Shown here: positions 38,679 through 49,109 of the stretch, piece after piece | Layout of the letters: every line of letters begins with the position of its first letter | Position numbering within the stretch: position 1 is the first letter of the stretch | DNA from: Nisaea sediminum | GTDB lineage: Bacteria; Pseudomonadota; Alphaproteobacteria; Thalassobaculales; Thalassobaculaceae | Length of the DNA stretch: 64,000 bases | NCBI RefSeq assembly: GCF_014904705.1 | Contig: NZ_JACZCQ010000006.1 | Location: forward strand, 496,001-560,000 | Reading direction: 5' to 3' | The notes under the pieces: model-generated | The model's database searches: none | Seen by the model: the letters and a program-made list of their open reading frames with translations, nothing else | What the model was told of the DNA's origin: nothing | Position numbers and translations under genes: made by a program

Positions 38679-39419
38679 ATGACAGAGAGCGCCACCACCC
38701 ATTTCGGCTTCAGGGACGTGCCGGTCGGCGAGAAGGCTGGAATGGTGCGCCAGGTGTTCGATTCCGTCGCCGGGCGCTACGACCTGATGAACGACCTGAT
38801 GAGCCTCGGCATCCACCGGCTCTGGAAGGACGCGCTGATGGACTGGATCGCGCCCCGGCCGGACCTCGCACTGCTCGACGTCGCCGGCGGGACCGGAGAC
38901 ATCGCCTTCCGCTACCGGGCGCGTGGCGGCGGCCCGGTGACGGTCTGCGACATCAACGAGGCCATGCTGACCGTCGGCCGCGAGCGCGCGGCGGAAAGGG
39001 GCATCGACGGCCTCACCTGGATCGTCGGCAATGCCGAGATGCTGCCGGTCGAGAACAGTTCCGTCGACCTCTACACCATCGCCTTCGGGCTTCGGAACGT
39101 GACAGATATCGACGCGGCGCTGCGCGAGGCGAAGCGGGTCCTTAAGCCCGGCGGCCGCTTCCTCTGTCTCGAGTTCAGCCGGCTCGCCATTCCGGCGCTC
39201 GACCCGGTCTACGATTTCTACTCCTTCAAGGTGTTGCCGGAAATCGGCGCCCGCGTCGCCGACGACCGCGAGGCCTACCAGTATCTCGCCGAGAGCATCC
39301 GCAAGTTCCCGGACCAGGAGAGCTTCGTCGAGCGCATCGGGGCGGCCGGTCTCGGGCGTATCCGCTACCGCAACCTCTCGGGCGGGATCGCGGCGATCCA
39401 TTCCGCCTGGAAGCTCTGA
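38679..39419 (+). CDS. ubiE: Ubiquinone/menaquinone biosynthesis C-methyltransferase UbiE
   Basis: A 246-residue SAM-dependent methyltransferase. UbiE signatures: [25 protein letters not shown] near the N-terminus, the SAM-binding [15 protein letters not shown], and [36 protein letters not shown]. It methylates the quinone ring carbon. ubiB follows after 6 bp, so both belong to one ubiquinone operon. Confidence 0.96.
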   Translation: MTESATTHFGFRDVPVGEKAGMVRQVFDSVAGRYDLMNDLMSLGIHRLWKDALMDWIAPRPDLALLDVAGGTGDIAFRYRARGGGPVTVCDINEAMLTVGRERAAERGIDGLTWIVGNAEMLPVENSSVDLYTIAFGLRNVTDIDAALREAKRVLKPGGRFLCLEFSRLAIPALDPVYDFYSFKVLPEIGARVADDREAYQYLAESIRKFPDQESFVERIGAAGLGRIRYRNLSGGIAAIHSAWKL

Positions 39420-39425
39420 CCCGTC

Positions 39426-40973
39426 ATGTGGCGTGCCCTGCGCAACCTTCTCCGCCTTTGCGGTTCGGCCTGGATCCTTGCCAGGCACGGCGCCCTTGCG
39501 CCGCTCGCCCATATTCCGCAGGCGCCGGCCCTTGCGCTTGCCGCGCGCTTCGTCCTGCTGTTCCGCGACCGGCGCTATGACCGGCTGCGCCCCGGCGAGC
39601 GGTTGGCCGCGGCGCTGAGCGCGCTCGGCCCGAGTTTCATCAAGTTCGGCCAGTCGCTCGCGACCCGCTCCGACCTGATCGGCGAGGAGCAGGCGCACGA
39701 TCTCTCGCGCCTGCAGGACCGCCTCAAGCCTTTTTCGACAGAGATCGCCAAGCGAACTCTCGAACAAGAGCTCGAGCGGCCGATCGCGGAGGTCTTCGCC
39801 TCCTTCGAGGAAAAGCCCGTCGCCGCCGCCTCGATCGCCCAGGTGCATTTCGCGGTGACGACCGAGGGCGAGGAAGTCGCGGTCAAGATCCTGCGCCCGG
39901 ACATCGAGAAGCGTTTCGCCCGGGACCTCGACCTCTTCCTCTGGATCGCCGAGCTGCTGGAGACCCATTGGCCCTGGATCCGGCGTCTGAAGCCGGTCGA
40001 GGTGATCGAGCTGTTCCGCGAGACCGTGGAGATGGAGATGGATCTGCGCATGGAGGCCGCCGCCGCCTCCGAGCTGGCGCAGAATTTCGAGGACGATCCG
40101 GGCTTCCGGGTGCCGAAGGTCGACTGGAGCCGGACCACGGCCCGGGTGATGACGGTCGAGCGGGTGCACGGCACGCGGATCGACGACCTCGAGACCCTGA
40201 TCGAGCAGGGCCAGGAGCCGACGGAGATCCTCCGCCGCGCCGCCACCGCCTTCTTCAACCAGGTCTTCCGCGACGGCTTCTTCCATGCCGACATGCATCC
40301 CGGCAACGCCTTCGTCGATGCCGAGGGCCGCGTGGTGCCGGTCGATTTCGGGATCATGGGACGGCTCGACCAGAAGACCCGCTACTATCTCGCCGACATG
40401 CTGACCGGTTTCCTCACCGGCGATTACCGCAAGGTGGCGGAGGTGCATTTCCGCGCCGGTTACGTCCCCGCGCACAAGAGTGTCGAGGCCTTCACCCAGG
40501 CCTGCCGCTCGATCGGCGAGCCGCTGCTCGGCCGTCCGCTGAACGAAATCTCGGTCGCGCGCCTGCTGGCGCAGCTCTTCCGCATCACCGAGCAGTTCGA
40601 GATGGAGACCCAACCCCAGCTCCTGCTGCTGCAGAAGACCATGGTCGTCGCCGAAGGCGTCGGCAGGACGCTCAATCCCGACGTCAATATGTGGGAACTG
40701 CCCCGGCCGATGATCGAGGACTGGATGCGCGAGCATCGCGGTCCCCAGGCGCGGGTCCGCGAGGCGGCCAGCCATGCCGTTGCGCTCGCGGAACGTTTGC
40801 CGCAGATCATCGAGACGACGGACCGGGTACTCGGCTCCATCACCGAGGGCGGCGTGAAGCTGCATCCCGAAACAGTTGCCCGCTTCGCCGAGGAGAACGC
40901 CCGCCGCCGGCGTTCCTTCTGGCCGGTCTGGCTGGCGCTCTTCATCGCCGTGCTGGCATTGCTGTTCGACTGA
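39426..40973 (+). CDS. ubiB: UbiB, ABC1/ADCK-type protein for ubiquinone biosynthesis
   Basis: A 515-residue atypical protein-kinase-like protein. The KxGQ motif (FIKFGQSLATRSDLI), the Ala-rich loop (AAASIAQVHFA), the catalytic-core Lys in VAVKILRP and the HADMHPGN loop with VPVDFGIMG are present. A single hydrophobic C-terminal helix (about 495-513) anchors it. The last 63 bases of this gene (40911-40973) recur at 42778-42840. It follows ubiE directly. Confidence 0.95.
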   Translation: MWRALRNLLRLCGSAWILARHGALAPLAHIPQAPALALAARFVLLFRDRRYDRLRPGERLAAALSALGPSFIKFGQSLATRSDLIGEEQAHDLSRLQDRLKPFSTEIAKRTLEQELERPIAEVFASFEEKPVAAASIAQVHFAVTTEGEEVAVKILRPDIEKRFARDLDLFLWIAELLETHWPWIRRLKPVEVIELFRETVEMEMDLRMEAAAASELAQNFEDDPGFRVPKVDWSRTTARVMTVERVHGTRIDDLETLIEQGQEPTEILRRAATAFFNQVFRDGFFHADMHPGNAFVDAEGRVVPVDFGIMGRLDQKTRYYLADMLTGFLTGDYRKVAEVHFRAGYVPAHKSVEAFTQACRSIGEPLLGRPLNEISVARLLAQLFRITEQFEMETQPQLLLLQKTMVVAEGVGRTLNPDVNMWELPRPMIEDWMREHRGPQARVREAASHAVALAERLPQIIETTDRVLGSITEGGVKLHPETVARFAEENARRRRSFWPVWLALFIAVLALLFD

Positions 40974-40985
40974 CTCCGGCACGGA

Positions 40986-41675
40986 TCAGGCGGCGGTTGC
41001 GGCGGCATCTGATCGGGCCATTTTCCGCACCAGTCTGTCCACGGCCGCCTCGGCAGTTGCGATCGAAGCTTGCAGCCGCTGGTCCGCGAACTCGTCATAC
41101 TCGATCGCGATCCGGTGCACATCGGTGATGCCGATATAGGCGAACGGAGTCTCGACCCCCGGCTCGACATGGTTCATATGCGCCAGCCGCCGGCCCGGAC
41201 CGTAATCGTAGTCACCCCGGGCGGAGAGGATGACGAGGGTCTTGCCCGCAGGCACGAGCGGCCAGTACGGCACATCGCCGCGCGCGCGATCAAACCCGAA
41301 GGTCCGGCCCACGCGGACAATATTGTCGATGTAGGCCTTGAACTGGGCCGGCATCCCGAAATTGTACATCGGAACCCCGGCGACAATGATATCGGCGGCC
41401 AGGAGTTCATCGACCAGTTCGTCGCTTTCGGCCAGCGCCTCTTCCATCCACGCCTCCCGGGCGTTCGCCGGGGTAAAGGCCGCATGAATCCAATTGCCGC
41501 TCACGGGTTTCGGCGACGAGGCGCCGACATCACGACTGACAATGCGATCATGCGGACAATGGCCACGCCATTGAGCCACGAAGCGTTCCGTCAGCCGTCT
41601 GCTATGCGACCCGAACCGGCTATCTCCGGAGAGGCCGGAGCGCGCGCTGCTGTCGATACGAAGTATGGATCTCAT
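40986..41675 (-). CDS. azoR: FMN-dependent NADH-azoreductase (AzoR/AcpD family)
   Basis: A 229-residue flavodoxin-fold quinone/azo reductase. The FMN-phosphate loop lies in RIDSSARSGLSGDSRFGSHSRRLTERF, the FMN ring contact is VPMYNFGMPAQFKAYIDNIVRVGRTF, and ILSARGDYDYGPG follows. AzoR-type enzymes reduce quinones by two electrons and protect from thiol or quinone stress. It diverges from a LysR regulator, which likely controls it. The pair sits between ubiB and a copy of the ubiB 3' end. Confidence 0.9.
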   Translation of the reverse strand: MRSILRIDSSARSGLSGDSRFGSHSRRLTERFVAQWRGHCPHDRIVSRDVGASSPKPVSGNWIHAAFTPANAREAWMEEALAESDELVDELLAADIIVAGVPMYNFGMPAQFKAYIDNIVRVGRTFGFDRARGDVPYWPLVPAGKTLVILSARGDYDYGPGRRLAHMNHVEPGVETPFAYIGITDVHRIAIEYDEFADQRLQASIATAEAAVDRLVRKMARSDAAATAA

Positions 41676-41789
41676 TATTTCATTCCCGTGATGCTTGAAA
41701 GGACGGGCGATCCTTGTCGAGGGACACTGTCAAGGATCGCTACACAGATGAATTTGTTGTTATGATGAGCCGTTTACAAACTCGGATTT

Positions 41790-41806
41790 TTCATCATTAA
41801 GATGAA
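41790..41806. promoter_or_regulatory. Candidate LysR operator between azoR and its regulator
   Basis: TTCATC-ATTAA-GATGAA is a perfect 6-bp inverted repeat, ending 12 bp before the regulator's ATG. A second, overlapping inverted repeat TGAAT-GAG-ATTCA follows (41803-41815). LysR regulators bind such dyads near their own start and upstream of the divergent target. Confidence 0.5.
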
Positions 41807-41818
41807 TGAGATTCATTC

Positions 41819-42712
41819 ATGTCGCGTTTACCGCCCATCACCGCATTGAGAGCCTTCGAGGCCGCCGCAAGACATCTGAGCTTCAAGCATGCAGCCGGAG
41901 AGTTGGCGGTCACGCCGACCGCGATCAGCCATCAAGTGCGGCAGCTCGAAGAGAGCCTCGGAAAAAAGCTGTTCCGGCGAACCCCGCGGAAGGTCGAGCT
42001 GACGCCCGAGGGGCGGGATCTCTTCCCGATCGTGCGGGACGCATTCGCCTCCATGGCGATGGCCGTAGACCGCATCCGCACGCCGGCCCGCGACCGGGTC
42101 CTCACACTGTCGGCGACAACCGGCTTCACGGCGCGATGGCTGATCCCGAGATTGGCGGGTCTGAAAGCCGCGGAACCGGGTTTTACCCTTAGACTGCATG
42201 CGTCCGACGATCCGGTAGATCTGCATGGTGGTGAGGCGGATCTCGCCATCAGGTACGGAAGCGCACCTTTCCCCGGCCTTGTCGCGGAACCGATCTTCGA
42301 GGAGCGCTTTGCGCCAATATGCAGCCCCGCCCTTGCCATCCGGAGTTACAGCGATCTTCAGAATGCGCCCCTGCTCCGCAGCGAGTGGCGCCTGGAAGAC
42401 GCCCGGACCCCAAGCTGGACGCGCTGGCACGAAATGGCAGGTCTGCCGGCCCCGACAACCGACGCGGCGACGGTCTTCACCGACGACAATCATCTCATCC
42501 TGGCGACTCTGGCCGGACAGGGCGTCGCGTTGCTCAGCCCGGTGCTTGTCGCGGAGGAATTGGCACGCGGCGCCCTGATCCGGCCATTCGGCCCGGATCT
42601 GACGGGCGAGACCTATTACCTTGTCCATACCGGCCGGGAAGATCTGGAGACCGACTTGCCGGTCTTGCGAGGCTGGCTGAAAGGCGAGACCGCGTGCTCG
42701 TCAAGTGAGTAG
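41819..42712 (+). CDS. LysR-family regulator, GcvA-like
   Basis: A 297-residue LysR protein. The HTH reads LPPITALRAFEAAARHLSFKHAAGELAVTPTAISHQVRQLEESLGKKLFRR, which is the GcvA/AmpR subgroup pattern. The effector domain has LTLSATTGFTARWLIPRL and DLHGGEADLAIRYG. It diverges from azoR with a dyad in between, so azoR is the likely target; the inducer may be a quinone or azo compound but cannot be told from sequence. It lies inside the segment flanked by ubiB 3' ends. Confidence 0.92.
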   Translation: MSRLPPITALRAFEAAARHLSFKHAAGELAVTPTAISHQVRQLEESLGKKLFRRTPRKVELTPEGRDLFPIVRDAFASMAMAVDRIRTPARDRVLTLSATTGFTARWLIPRLAGLKAAEPGFTLRLHASDDPVDLHGGEADLAIRYGSAPFPGLVAEPIFEERFAPICSPALAIRSYSDLQNAPLLRSEWRLEDARTPSWTRWHEMAGLPAPTTDAATVFTDDNHLILATLAGQGVALLSPVLVAEELARGALIRPFGPDLTGETYYLVHTGREDLETDLPVLRGWLKGETACSSSE

Positions 42713-42777
42713 GATCGCGCTGGCGACATTGTAGATTTTCCGCGCGCACGATCCCGGACCGGGCGGCAAGCCGGCCG

Positions 42778-42840
42778 CGTTCGTTCTGGCCGGTCTGGCT
42801 CGTACTCTTCATCGCCGTGCCGGCGCTGCTCTTCGATTGA
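42778..42840 (+). pseudogene. Remnant copy of the ubiB 3' end
   Basis: These 63 bases align without gaps to 40911-40973, the end of ubiB, with 54 identities by my count, and both end in TGA in the same frame. Translated, 18 of 20 residues agree (RSFWPVWL then LFIAV and ALLFD); only Ala to Val and Leu to Pro differ. Six of eight differing codons are synonymous. There is no ubiB sequence upstream of it, so it is a broken fragment, not a gene. It marks the right edge of the azoR/LysR segment. Confidence 0.85.
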
Positions 42841-42972
42841 AGAAATTTCGATATTTTCCGGTTTCCGTCGAAAAACGAACATGCCGGGGTGGATAAACAG
42901 GGCACAAGTTTTGTAGGGTCGGCGGAGAAATTCACGCCCTGTCCAGACACACCCAATCGAGAGGCCGCCGCA

Positions 42973-44073
42973 ATGGCCACGCCGAAAGAGACGAATCTTC
43001 CCGGCATTCCGACCTTCGACCATCCCCAGCGCCACGAACTGCTGAAGGATGCGGATCCCGAGATCCAGAGGGTTGCCGAGGCCCTGCACCGCGACGGTTA
43101 TGCCGTGGTCGATTTCCCCGATCCCGGCATCGACGGGCTGATGGAGGAGATCCACGCCGCACTCACGCCCCGTTTCGATTTCCACCATTGGCGCGAGAAG
43201 CTCTGGCCGGTCTCCGACGGGCTTCGCCTCCAGGACATCTGGCAGGAGGTCGAGGCTGTCCGGAAGATCGCCTGCAACGAGCGGATTCTGGAGATCCTGA
43301 GCGCGGTCTTCGGACGCGAGGCCTTTCCGTTCCAGACCCTGAACTTCCCGGTCGGCACCCAGCAGACGCTGCATTCGGACGCCGCCTTCTTCTCAAGCGT
43401 TCCCGATGGCTTCATGTGCGGCGTCTGGCTCGCCTTCGAGCCGACTGACGAGGGCAACGGCGCGCTGCAATATGCGCCCGGCAGCCACCGCGCGCCGTTG
43501 CTGACCAACGACCGGATCGGCATGCGGGCTGCCGGCGCCGATCAGCACAAGCTGCACGAAAAACTCGCCTTCGCCTGGCAGGACCTCGTCCGCGGCAACA
43601 GTTACCAGCCGGTCACCTTCAAGGCGAAGAAGGGACAGGCGCTGATCTGGTCCGCCCATCTCCTGCATGGCGGCTCGCGCCACGCCGATATCGACCGCAC
43701 GCGCTGGAGCCAGGTGACCCACTATTATTTCAAGGACTGCCTGTACTGGACGCCGTCCTACAGCGATGTTTTCGAGGGCCGCACATATGTGCGTGCGCCC
43801 TTCAACATCCTGACAGGCGAGACCGAGCAGAGCACGTATCTCGGCCGGCCCGTCCCGGCCAGCGAGGGCCCCGCCGGGAAGCCCGCACGGACCCTCTTCG
43901 AGAGAGCGGTGAGACGGGTCGCCCGCCGGGTCGCGGCACATTCAGTCGCGCTCGCCGAGGGTTTCGACAGGGAGGCCTATCTCGCCGCCAATCCGGACGT
44001 GCGTGAGTCCGGCTTTTCGCCGAAGCAGCACTGGATCCGCTACGGCTACCGCGAGGGACGGAAGCTGCGCTAG
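42973..44073 (+). CDS. Phytanoyl-CoA dioxygenase (PhyH) family protein with extra C-terminal motif
   Basis: A 366-residue Fe(II)/2-oxoglutarate oxygenase. The metal ligands are in TLHSDAAFF (HxD) and the later LLHGGSRH, followed by an Arg in RTRWSQVTHYYF that would bind 2-oxoglutarate. After a basic linker the last about 37 residues (FDREAYLAANPDV...HWIRYGYREGRKLR) match a short motif often attached to glycosyltransferases and surface-sugar proteins. ATG 42973 with GAGAGG upstream is preferred over a GTG 84 bases earlier. A small-molecule hydroxylase, perhaps for glycan or lipid parts; substrate unknown. Confidence 0.85.
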   Translation: MATPKETNLPGIPTFDHPQRHELLKDADPEIQRVAEALHRDGYAVVDFPDPGIDGLMEEIHAALTPRFDFHHWREKLWPVSDGLRLQDIWQEVEAVRKIACNERILEILSAVFGREAFPFQTLNFPVGTQQTLHSDAAFFSSVPDGFMCGVWLAFEPTDEGNGALQYAPGSHRAPLLTNDRIGMRAAGADQHKLHEKLAFAWQDLVRGNSYQPVTFKAKKGQALIWSAHLLHGGSRHADIDRTRWSQVTHYYFKDCLYWTPSYSDVFEGRTYVRAPFNILTGETEQSTYLGRPVPASEGPAGKPARTLFERAVRRVARRVAAHSVALAEGFDREAYLAANPDVRESGFSPKQHWIRYGYREGRKLR

Positions 44074-44107
44074 AGACACCCTGCGGCATTCCGACGCAGC
44101 TTTGTTA

Positions 44108-44127
44108 CCGGGAACATGCGTTCCCGG
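44108..44127 (+). other. Hairpin between PhyH and leucine dehydrogenase genes
   Basis: CCGGGAAC, loop ATGC, GTTCCCGG: a perfect 8-bp palindrome 35 bp after the PhyH stop, in a 202-bp gap. No T-run follows; it may be a weak terminator or an operator. A partial echo (CCGGATGGTCCGG) follows at about 44130-44142. Confidence 0.5.
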
Positions 44128-44275
44128 CACCGGATGGTCCGGTTCCGGGCCAAATACGACCGGAAATTTTCGGCTGAATCCCCCACATTTAAGACAACGG
44201 ATCGTCGGCCCGAGCGCCGACGATAAATGCGGCGCTCGACGGCCCGGCGGCAATGATCCTGTCGGGAGAGACATC

Positions 44276-45340
44276 ATGTCCACCGTCTTCGACTCAGCCA
44301 GCTTCGACGGCCACGAGACCGTCAGCTACGCCCATTGCCCGGAGACCGGGCTGAAAGCCATCATCGCCATCCATTCCACCGCTCTCGGCCCGGCCGCGGG
44401 CGGCTGCCGCATGCGGGTCTACGACAGCACCGACGCCGCGCTAACCGACGTGCTCCGGCTCTCGCGCGGCATGACGTACAAGAACGCCATGGCCGAACTG
44501 CCGCTCGGCGGCGGCAAGGCGGTGGTGATCGGCGATCCGGCGAAAGACAAGACCGATCGCTTCCTCGAGAGCCTCGGCGACGCCGTCGAGCGGCTCGGCG
44601 GCAGCTACTGGATCGCCGAGGATATGGGCATCGGCCCGGAGGACATGGCAAAGGTCGCCCGCCGCACCCGCTATGTCGCCGGATTGACCAGAGGCAAGGC
44701 GGCAAGCGGCGATCCCTCGCCGGTCACTGCCGAGGGCGTCTTCCGCGGCCTGAAAATCGCCGTGAAGCACAAGCTGCAGCGCCCGAGCGTGAAGGGCCTC
44801 ACCGTCGCCATCCAGGGCATCGGCCATGTCGGCTACGGCCTCGCCCGGCTGCTGCACGGAGCGGGCGCCAGTCTGGTCATCGCGGATGTGAACGAGACGG
44901 CACTGAAATCCGCCGTTGCCGAGTTCGGCGCAGACGTCGTCGACACTGACGCGATCTACGATGTCGACGCGGACGTCTTCGCCCCCTGCGCCGGCGGCGC
45001 GATCCTCAATGCGGACACCATCCCGCGGCTGAAGGTCCCCGTCGTCGCCGGCGCCGCCAACAACCAGTTCGACGTCCCGGAAAGCGGGGATCTGCTGAAA
45101 GAGCGCGGCATCCTCTATGCCCCGGACTACGTCATCAACGGCGGCGGCATCATCAATGTCGCGGCCGAGATCTCCGGCAACTACGACCCCGAATGGGTTC
45201 GCGCCAAGCTCGACCGCCTGATGCAGACCCTGGACGCCGTCTTCACCGAGGCCGCCCGCCAGGACCTGCCCCCGGGCGAGGTCGCCGACCGGATCGCGCG
45301 GCAACGGATCGAGGAGGCGCGGCTCAGGAAGGCGGGATAA
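44276..45340 (+). CDS. Leucine/valine/phenylalanine dehydrogenase family protein
   Basis: A 354-residue Glu/Leu/Phe/Val dehydrogenase. The catalytic region has GPAAGGCRMRVY, then GMTYKNAMAELPLGGGKAVV with the two essential lysines, and IAEDMGIGPEDM. The NAD-binding part has VAIQGIGHVGYGLARLL and ends APDYVINGGGIINVAAE. It deaminates branched-chain or aromatic amino acids to 2-oxoacids. ATG 44276 follows GGGAGAG; longer in-frame starts overlap the PhyH gene end and are rejected. Its exact amino acid preference is not readable. Confidence 0.92.
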   Translation: MSTVFDSASFDGHETVSYAHCPETGLKAIIAIHSTALGPAAGGCRMRVYDSTDAALTDVLRLSRGMTYKNAMAELPLGGGKAVVIGDPAKDKTDRFLESLGDAVERLGGSYWIAEDMGIGPEDMAKVARRTRYVAGLTRGKAASGDPSPVTAEGVFRGLKIAVKHKLQRPSVKGLTVAIQGIGHVGYGLARLLHGAGASLVIADVNETALKSAVAEFGADVVDTDAIYDVDADVFAPCAGGAILNADTIPRLKVPVVAGAANNQFDVPESGDLLKERGILYAPDYVINGGGIINVAAEISGNYDPEWVRAKLDRLMQTLDAVFTEAARQDLPPGEVADRIARQRIEEARLRKAG

Positions 45341-45414
45341 GGCGCCACGATCTTGCCTCTCCGCCGCCTCGGCCCTACAGTCCGCACCGTCTGAGACATC
45401 GAGAGGATGGCCCC

Positions 45415-46620
45415 ATGGCCTCCGGCAAAAGGGTCCTGCTGATCGTCGGCGGCGGCATTGCCGCCTACAAGTCGCTTGAGCTCGTCCGGCTGCTGCGCAA
45501 GCGCGGGGTCGCGGTGCGCGCCGTGCTGACGAAAGCGGGCGCCGAGTTCGTGACCCCGCTCAGCCTCTCGGCGCTGACCGAGGACAAGGTCTATAGCGCG
45601 CTCTTCTCCCTCACCGACGAGGCGGAGATGGGGCATATCCAGCTCTCCCGCTCGGCCGACCTGATCGTCGTCGCGCCCGCGACCGCGGACCTGCTGGCGA
45701 AGATGCGCGCGGGGCTCGCGAACGACCTCGCCTCCACCCTGCTGCTCGCCACCGACACCGACGTCCTCGCTGCACCGGCGATGAATGTGCGCATGTGGAC
45801 CCACGCGGCGACGCAGGAGAACATGAAGGTTCTGAAAGAACGAGGCATCGGTTTCATCGGACCGGACGAGGGCGACATGGCCTGCGGCGAATACGGACCG
45901 GGCCGCATGGCGGAGCCGGAGGCGATCGCCGCGGCCGTCATGGCTCGGCTCGACCCCGCAGCGCGGCCGCTCGCCGGCAAGCGCGCGGTTGTGACCAGCG
46001 GGCCGACGCACGAGCCGATCGACCCGGTGCGCTATATCGCCAACCGCTCCTCCGGCAAGCAGGGCCATGCCATCGCGGCGGCGCTCGCGGCGGCGGGCGC
46101 CGAGGTCACGCTGGTCACCGGCCCGACGCGGGAACCGGACCCAGAGGGCGTGACGGTGACGCATATCGAGACGGCGCGCGAAATGCTGGCCGGGGTCGAG
46201 AAAGCCCTGCCGGCGGATATCGCAATCTTCGCCGCCGCCGTCGCGGACTGGCGTGTCGCCTCCGAGGCCGCGCAGAAGCTGAAGAAGGACGGCAGCGGCA
46301 AGGTGCCGTCGCTCGCCATGACCGAGAACCCGGACATCCTGAAGACGATCTCCGGCCTGGACGGGAAGCGGCCCGCTCTCGTGGTTGGTTTCGCTGCCGA
46401 AACGGAAAAGGTCATCCAGCACGCGACCGAGAAACGCGCCCGCAAGGGCTGCGACTGGATCCTCGCCAACGATGTCAGCCCGGCAACCGGGACCTTCGGC
46501 GGCGATGCCAACACCATCCATCTCATCACCGGCGCGGGCAGCGAGGACTGGCCGCGGCTGACCAAGAAAGAAGTGGCGGAGAAACTCGCCGCCCGCATCG
46601 TGGAGCATTTCAGCGCATGA
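45415..46620 (+). CDS. coaBC: Bifunctional phosphopantothenoylcysteine decarboxylase/phosphopantothenate--cysteine ligase
   Basis: A 401-residue CoaBC. The N-terminal flavoprotein decarboxylase (CoaC, about 1-190) has [17 protein letters not shown], the HIQLSR block with the catalytic His, [19 protein letters not shown] and the active Cys in [11 protein letters not shown]. The C-terminal ligase (CoaB) has [32 protein letters not shown] and FAAET. It makes 4'-phosphopantetheine for CoA. The stop overlaps the dut start (ATGA), a classic coaBC-dut pair. Confidence 0.96.
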   Translation: MASGKRVLLIVGGGIAAYKSLELVRLLRKRGVAVRAVLTKAGAEFVTPLSLSALTEDKVYSALFSLTDEAEMGHIQLSRSADLIVVAPATADLLAKMRAGLANDLASTLLLATDTDVLAAPAMNVRMWTHAATQENMKVLKERGIGFIGPDEGDMACGEYGPGRMAEPEAIAAAVMARLDPAARPLAGKRAVVTSGPTHEPIDPVRYIANRSSGKQGHAIAAALAAAGAEVTLVTGPTREPDPEGVTVTHIETAREMLAGVEKALPADIAIFAAAVADWRVASEAAQKLKKDGSGKVPSLAMTENPDILKTISGLDGKRPALVVGFAAETEKVIQHATEKRARKGCDWILANDVSPATGTFGGDANTIHLITGAGSEDWPRLTKKEVAEKLAARIVEHFSA

Positions 46621-47075
46621 CCAGCGCCACCGTCGACGTGAGGGTCCAGCGCCTGCCGCATGGCGCGGACCTGCCGCTGCCCGCCTACCAGACGGCCGAC
46701 AGCGCCGGCATGGATCTGCTCGCCGCCATCGCCGAGGACGTTGTGCTAGCCCCGGGCGAACGGAAGCTCATTCCGACCGGACTCGCCATCGCGCTGCCGC
46801 CGGGCTACGAGGGCCAGGTACGGCCGCGCTCCGGTCTCTCGCTGCGCAACGGGATCACCCAGCTGAACACGCCCGGCACCATCGACGCGGACTATCGCGG
46901 CGAGATCGGCGTCATCCTGATCAATCACGGCGCCGAGCCCTTCACCGTGACGCGCGGCATGCGCATCGCGCAGATGGTGGTGGCGCCGGTGATCCAGGCG
47001 CGCTGGAACGAGGTGACGGCACTGGACGAGACCGAGCGCGGGAGCGGCGGTTTCGGTTCGACCGGGACCGGGTGA
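46617..47075 (+). CDS. dut: dUTP diphosphatase
   Basis: A 152-residue trimeric dUTPase. Motifs in order: [46 protein letters not shown] and the C-terminal [10 protein letters not shown]. All five family motifs are recognisable. It removes dUTP and supplies dUMP for thymidylate. ATG overlaps the coaBC stop by 4 bp, which fixes the start. Confidence 0.97.
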   Translation: MTSATVDVRVQRLPHGADLPLPAYQTADSAGMDLLAAIAEDVVLAPGERKLIPTGLAIALPPGYEGQVRPRSGLSLRNGITQLNTPGTIDADYRGEIGVILINHGAEPFTVTRGMRIAQMVVAPVIQARWNEVTALDETERGSGGFGSTGTG

Positions 47076-47180
47076 GGCTGGCGCCGGATCGCGCAGACAC
47101 CCGTTCTGCGGCACTACTTTAATCCCGCGGCTGGCGAACCCAGCTTGAACGGGAGACATTCTTCGGCATGGGAGGAAGAG

Positions 47181-48140
<960 letters not shown>

Positions 48141-48146
48141 GCCGGC

Positions 48147-48935
48147 ATGGAGCTGAGCGACGAGCAGTTTCACCGCTATGCCCGCCACCTGATCCTGGAT
48201 GAGGTGGGCGACGAGGGGCAGGAGAAGTTGCTCTCCTCGAAAGTTCTGGTGATCGGCGCCGGCGGGCTCGGCTCGCCGCTCCTGCTTTATCTCGCCGCGG
48301 CGGGCGTCGGCACGCTTGGAATCGTCGATGACGACGTGGTAGATCTCAGCAATCTGCAGCGCCAGATTGCCCATGCCTCCGATGCGGTCGGGGTCTCGAA
48401 GGTCGAGTCCGCGGCGGCATCGGTCGCCCGGATCAATCCGGGCATCCGGGTCGAGACCCATGCCGAACGGCTGACCGCCGCCAACGCCTCACGCCTGTTC
48501 CGGGACTACGACCTGATCGCCGACGGCAGCGACAATTTCGCCACCCGCTATCTCGCCAACGATGCTGCCTATTTCGCCGGCAAGCCGCTCGTTTCCGGCT
48601 CGCTGCTGCGTTTCGAGGGCCAGCTCGCGACCTTCCGGGGCGGCGTCAAGGGACATGAGGGCGAGCCCTGCTACCGCTGCCTCTTTCCGAGCGAGCCGCC
48701 ACCCGGCATGATCCCGCGCTGCGAGGAGGCCGGCATTCTCGGCGCCGTTGCAGGGGTCATCGGCACCCTGCAGGCGACCGAAGCGATCAAGGAACTGCTC
48801 GGCCTCGGCAGCTCGCTCTCCGGCCATCTTCTGATCTATGACGCGCTCGGCCCGACCTTCCGCAAGATGAAGGCCGCCCGCGATCCCGGCTGCACGCTCT
48901 GCGGCACCGACCCCACGATCCGCGAAATCGCCTAG
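48147..48935 (+). CDS. moeB: MoeB/ThiF-type adenylyltransferase
   Basis: A 262-residue E1-like enzyme. The ATP-binding Rossmann motif is VLVIGAGGLGSPLLLYLAAAGVG, the adenylation site has DLSNLQRQIAH, and the Asp of DGSDNFATRYLAND is present. Structural zinc is bound by CYRC and CTLC. It lacks a rhodanese domain. It probably adenylates the C-terminus of MoaD or ThiS. The gene follows cysK by 6 bp, linking cysteine supply and sulfur transfer. Confidence 0.92.
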   Translation: MELSDEQFHRYARHLILDEVGDEGQEKLLSSKVLVIGAGGLGSPLLLYLAAAGVGTLGIVDDDVVDLSNLQRQIAHASDAVGVSKVESAAASVARINPGIRVETHAERLTAANASRLFRDYDLIADGSDNFATRYLANDAAYFAGKPLVSGSLLRFEGQLATFRGGVKGHEGEPCYRCLFPSEPPPGMIPRCEEAGILGAVAGVIGTLQATEAIKELLGLGSSLSGHLLIYDALGPTFRKMKAARDPGCTLCGTDPTIREIA

Positions 48936-49109
48936 ACACCGCCCCATTTCCGCCCGGTTTGACCTGTGTAGTTTGCCACAGCGGGACTCGGTAATGGTTT
49001 GGAATGACTCACTCCATGACCATATCCGTTACGTAAGCAATCGCAGAGGGATGCAGCCGACCGATTCCATTTATGGATGGAATGGAGGCCGTCCCGGGAG
49101 CAAGGGGAA

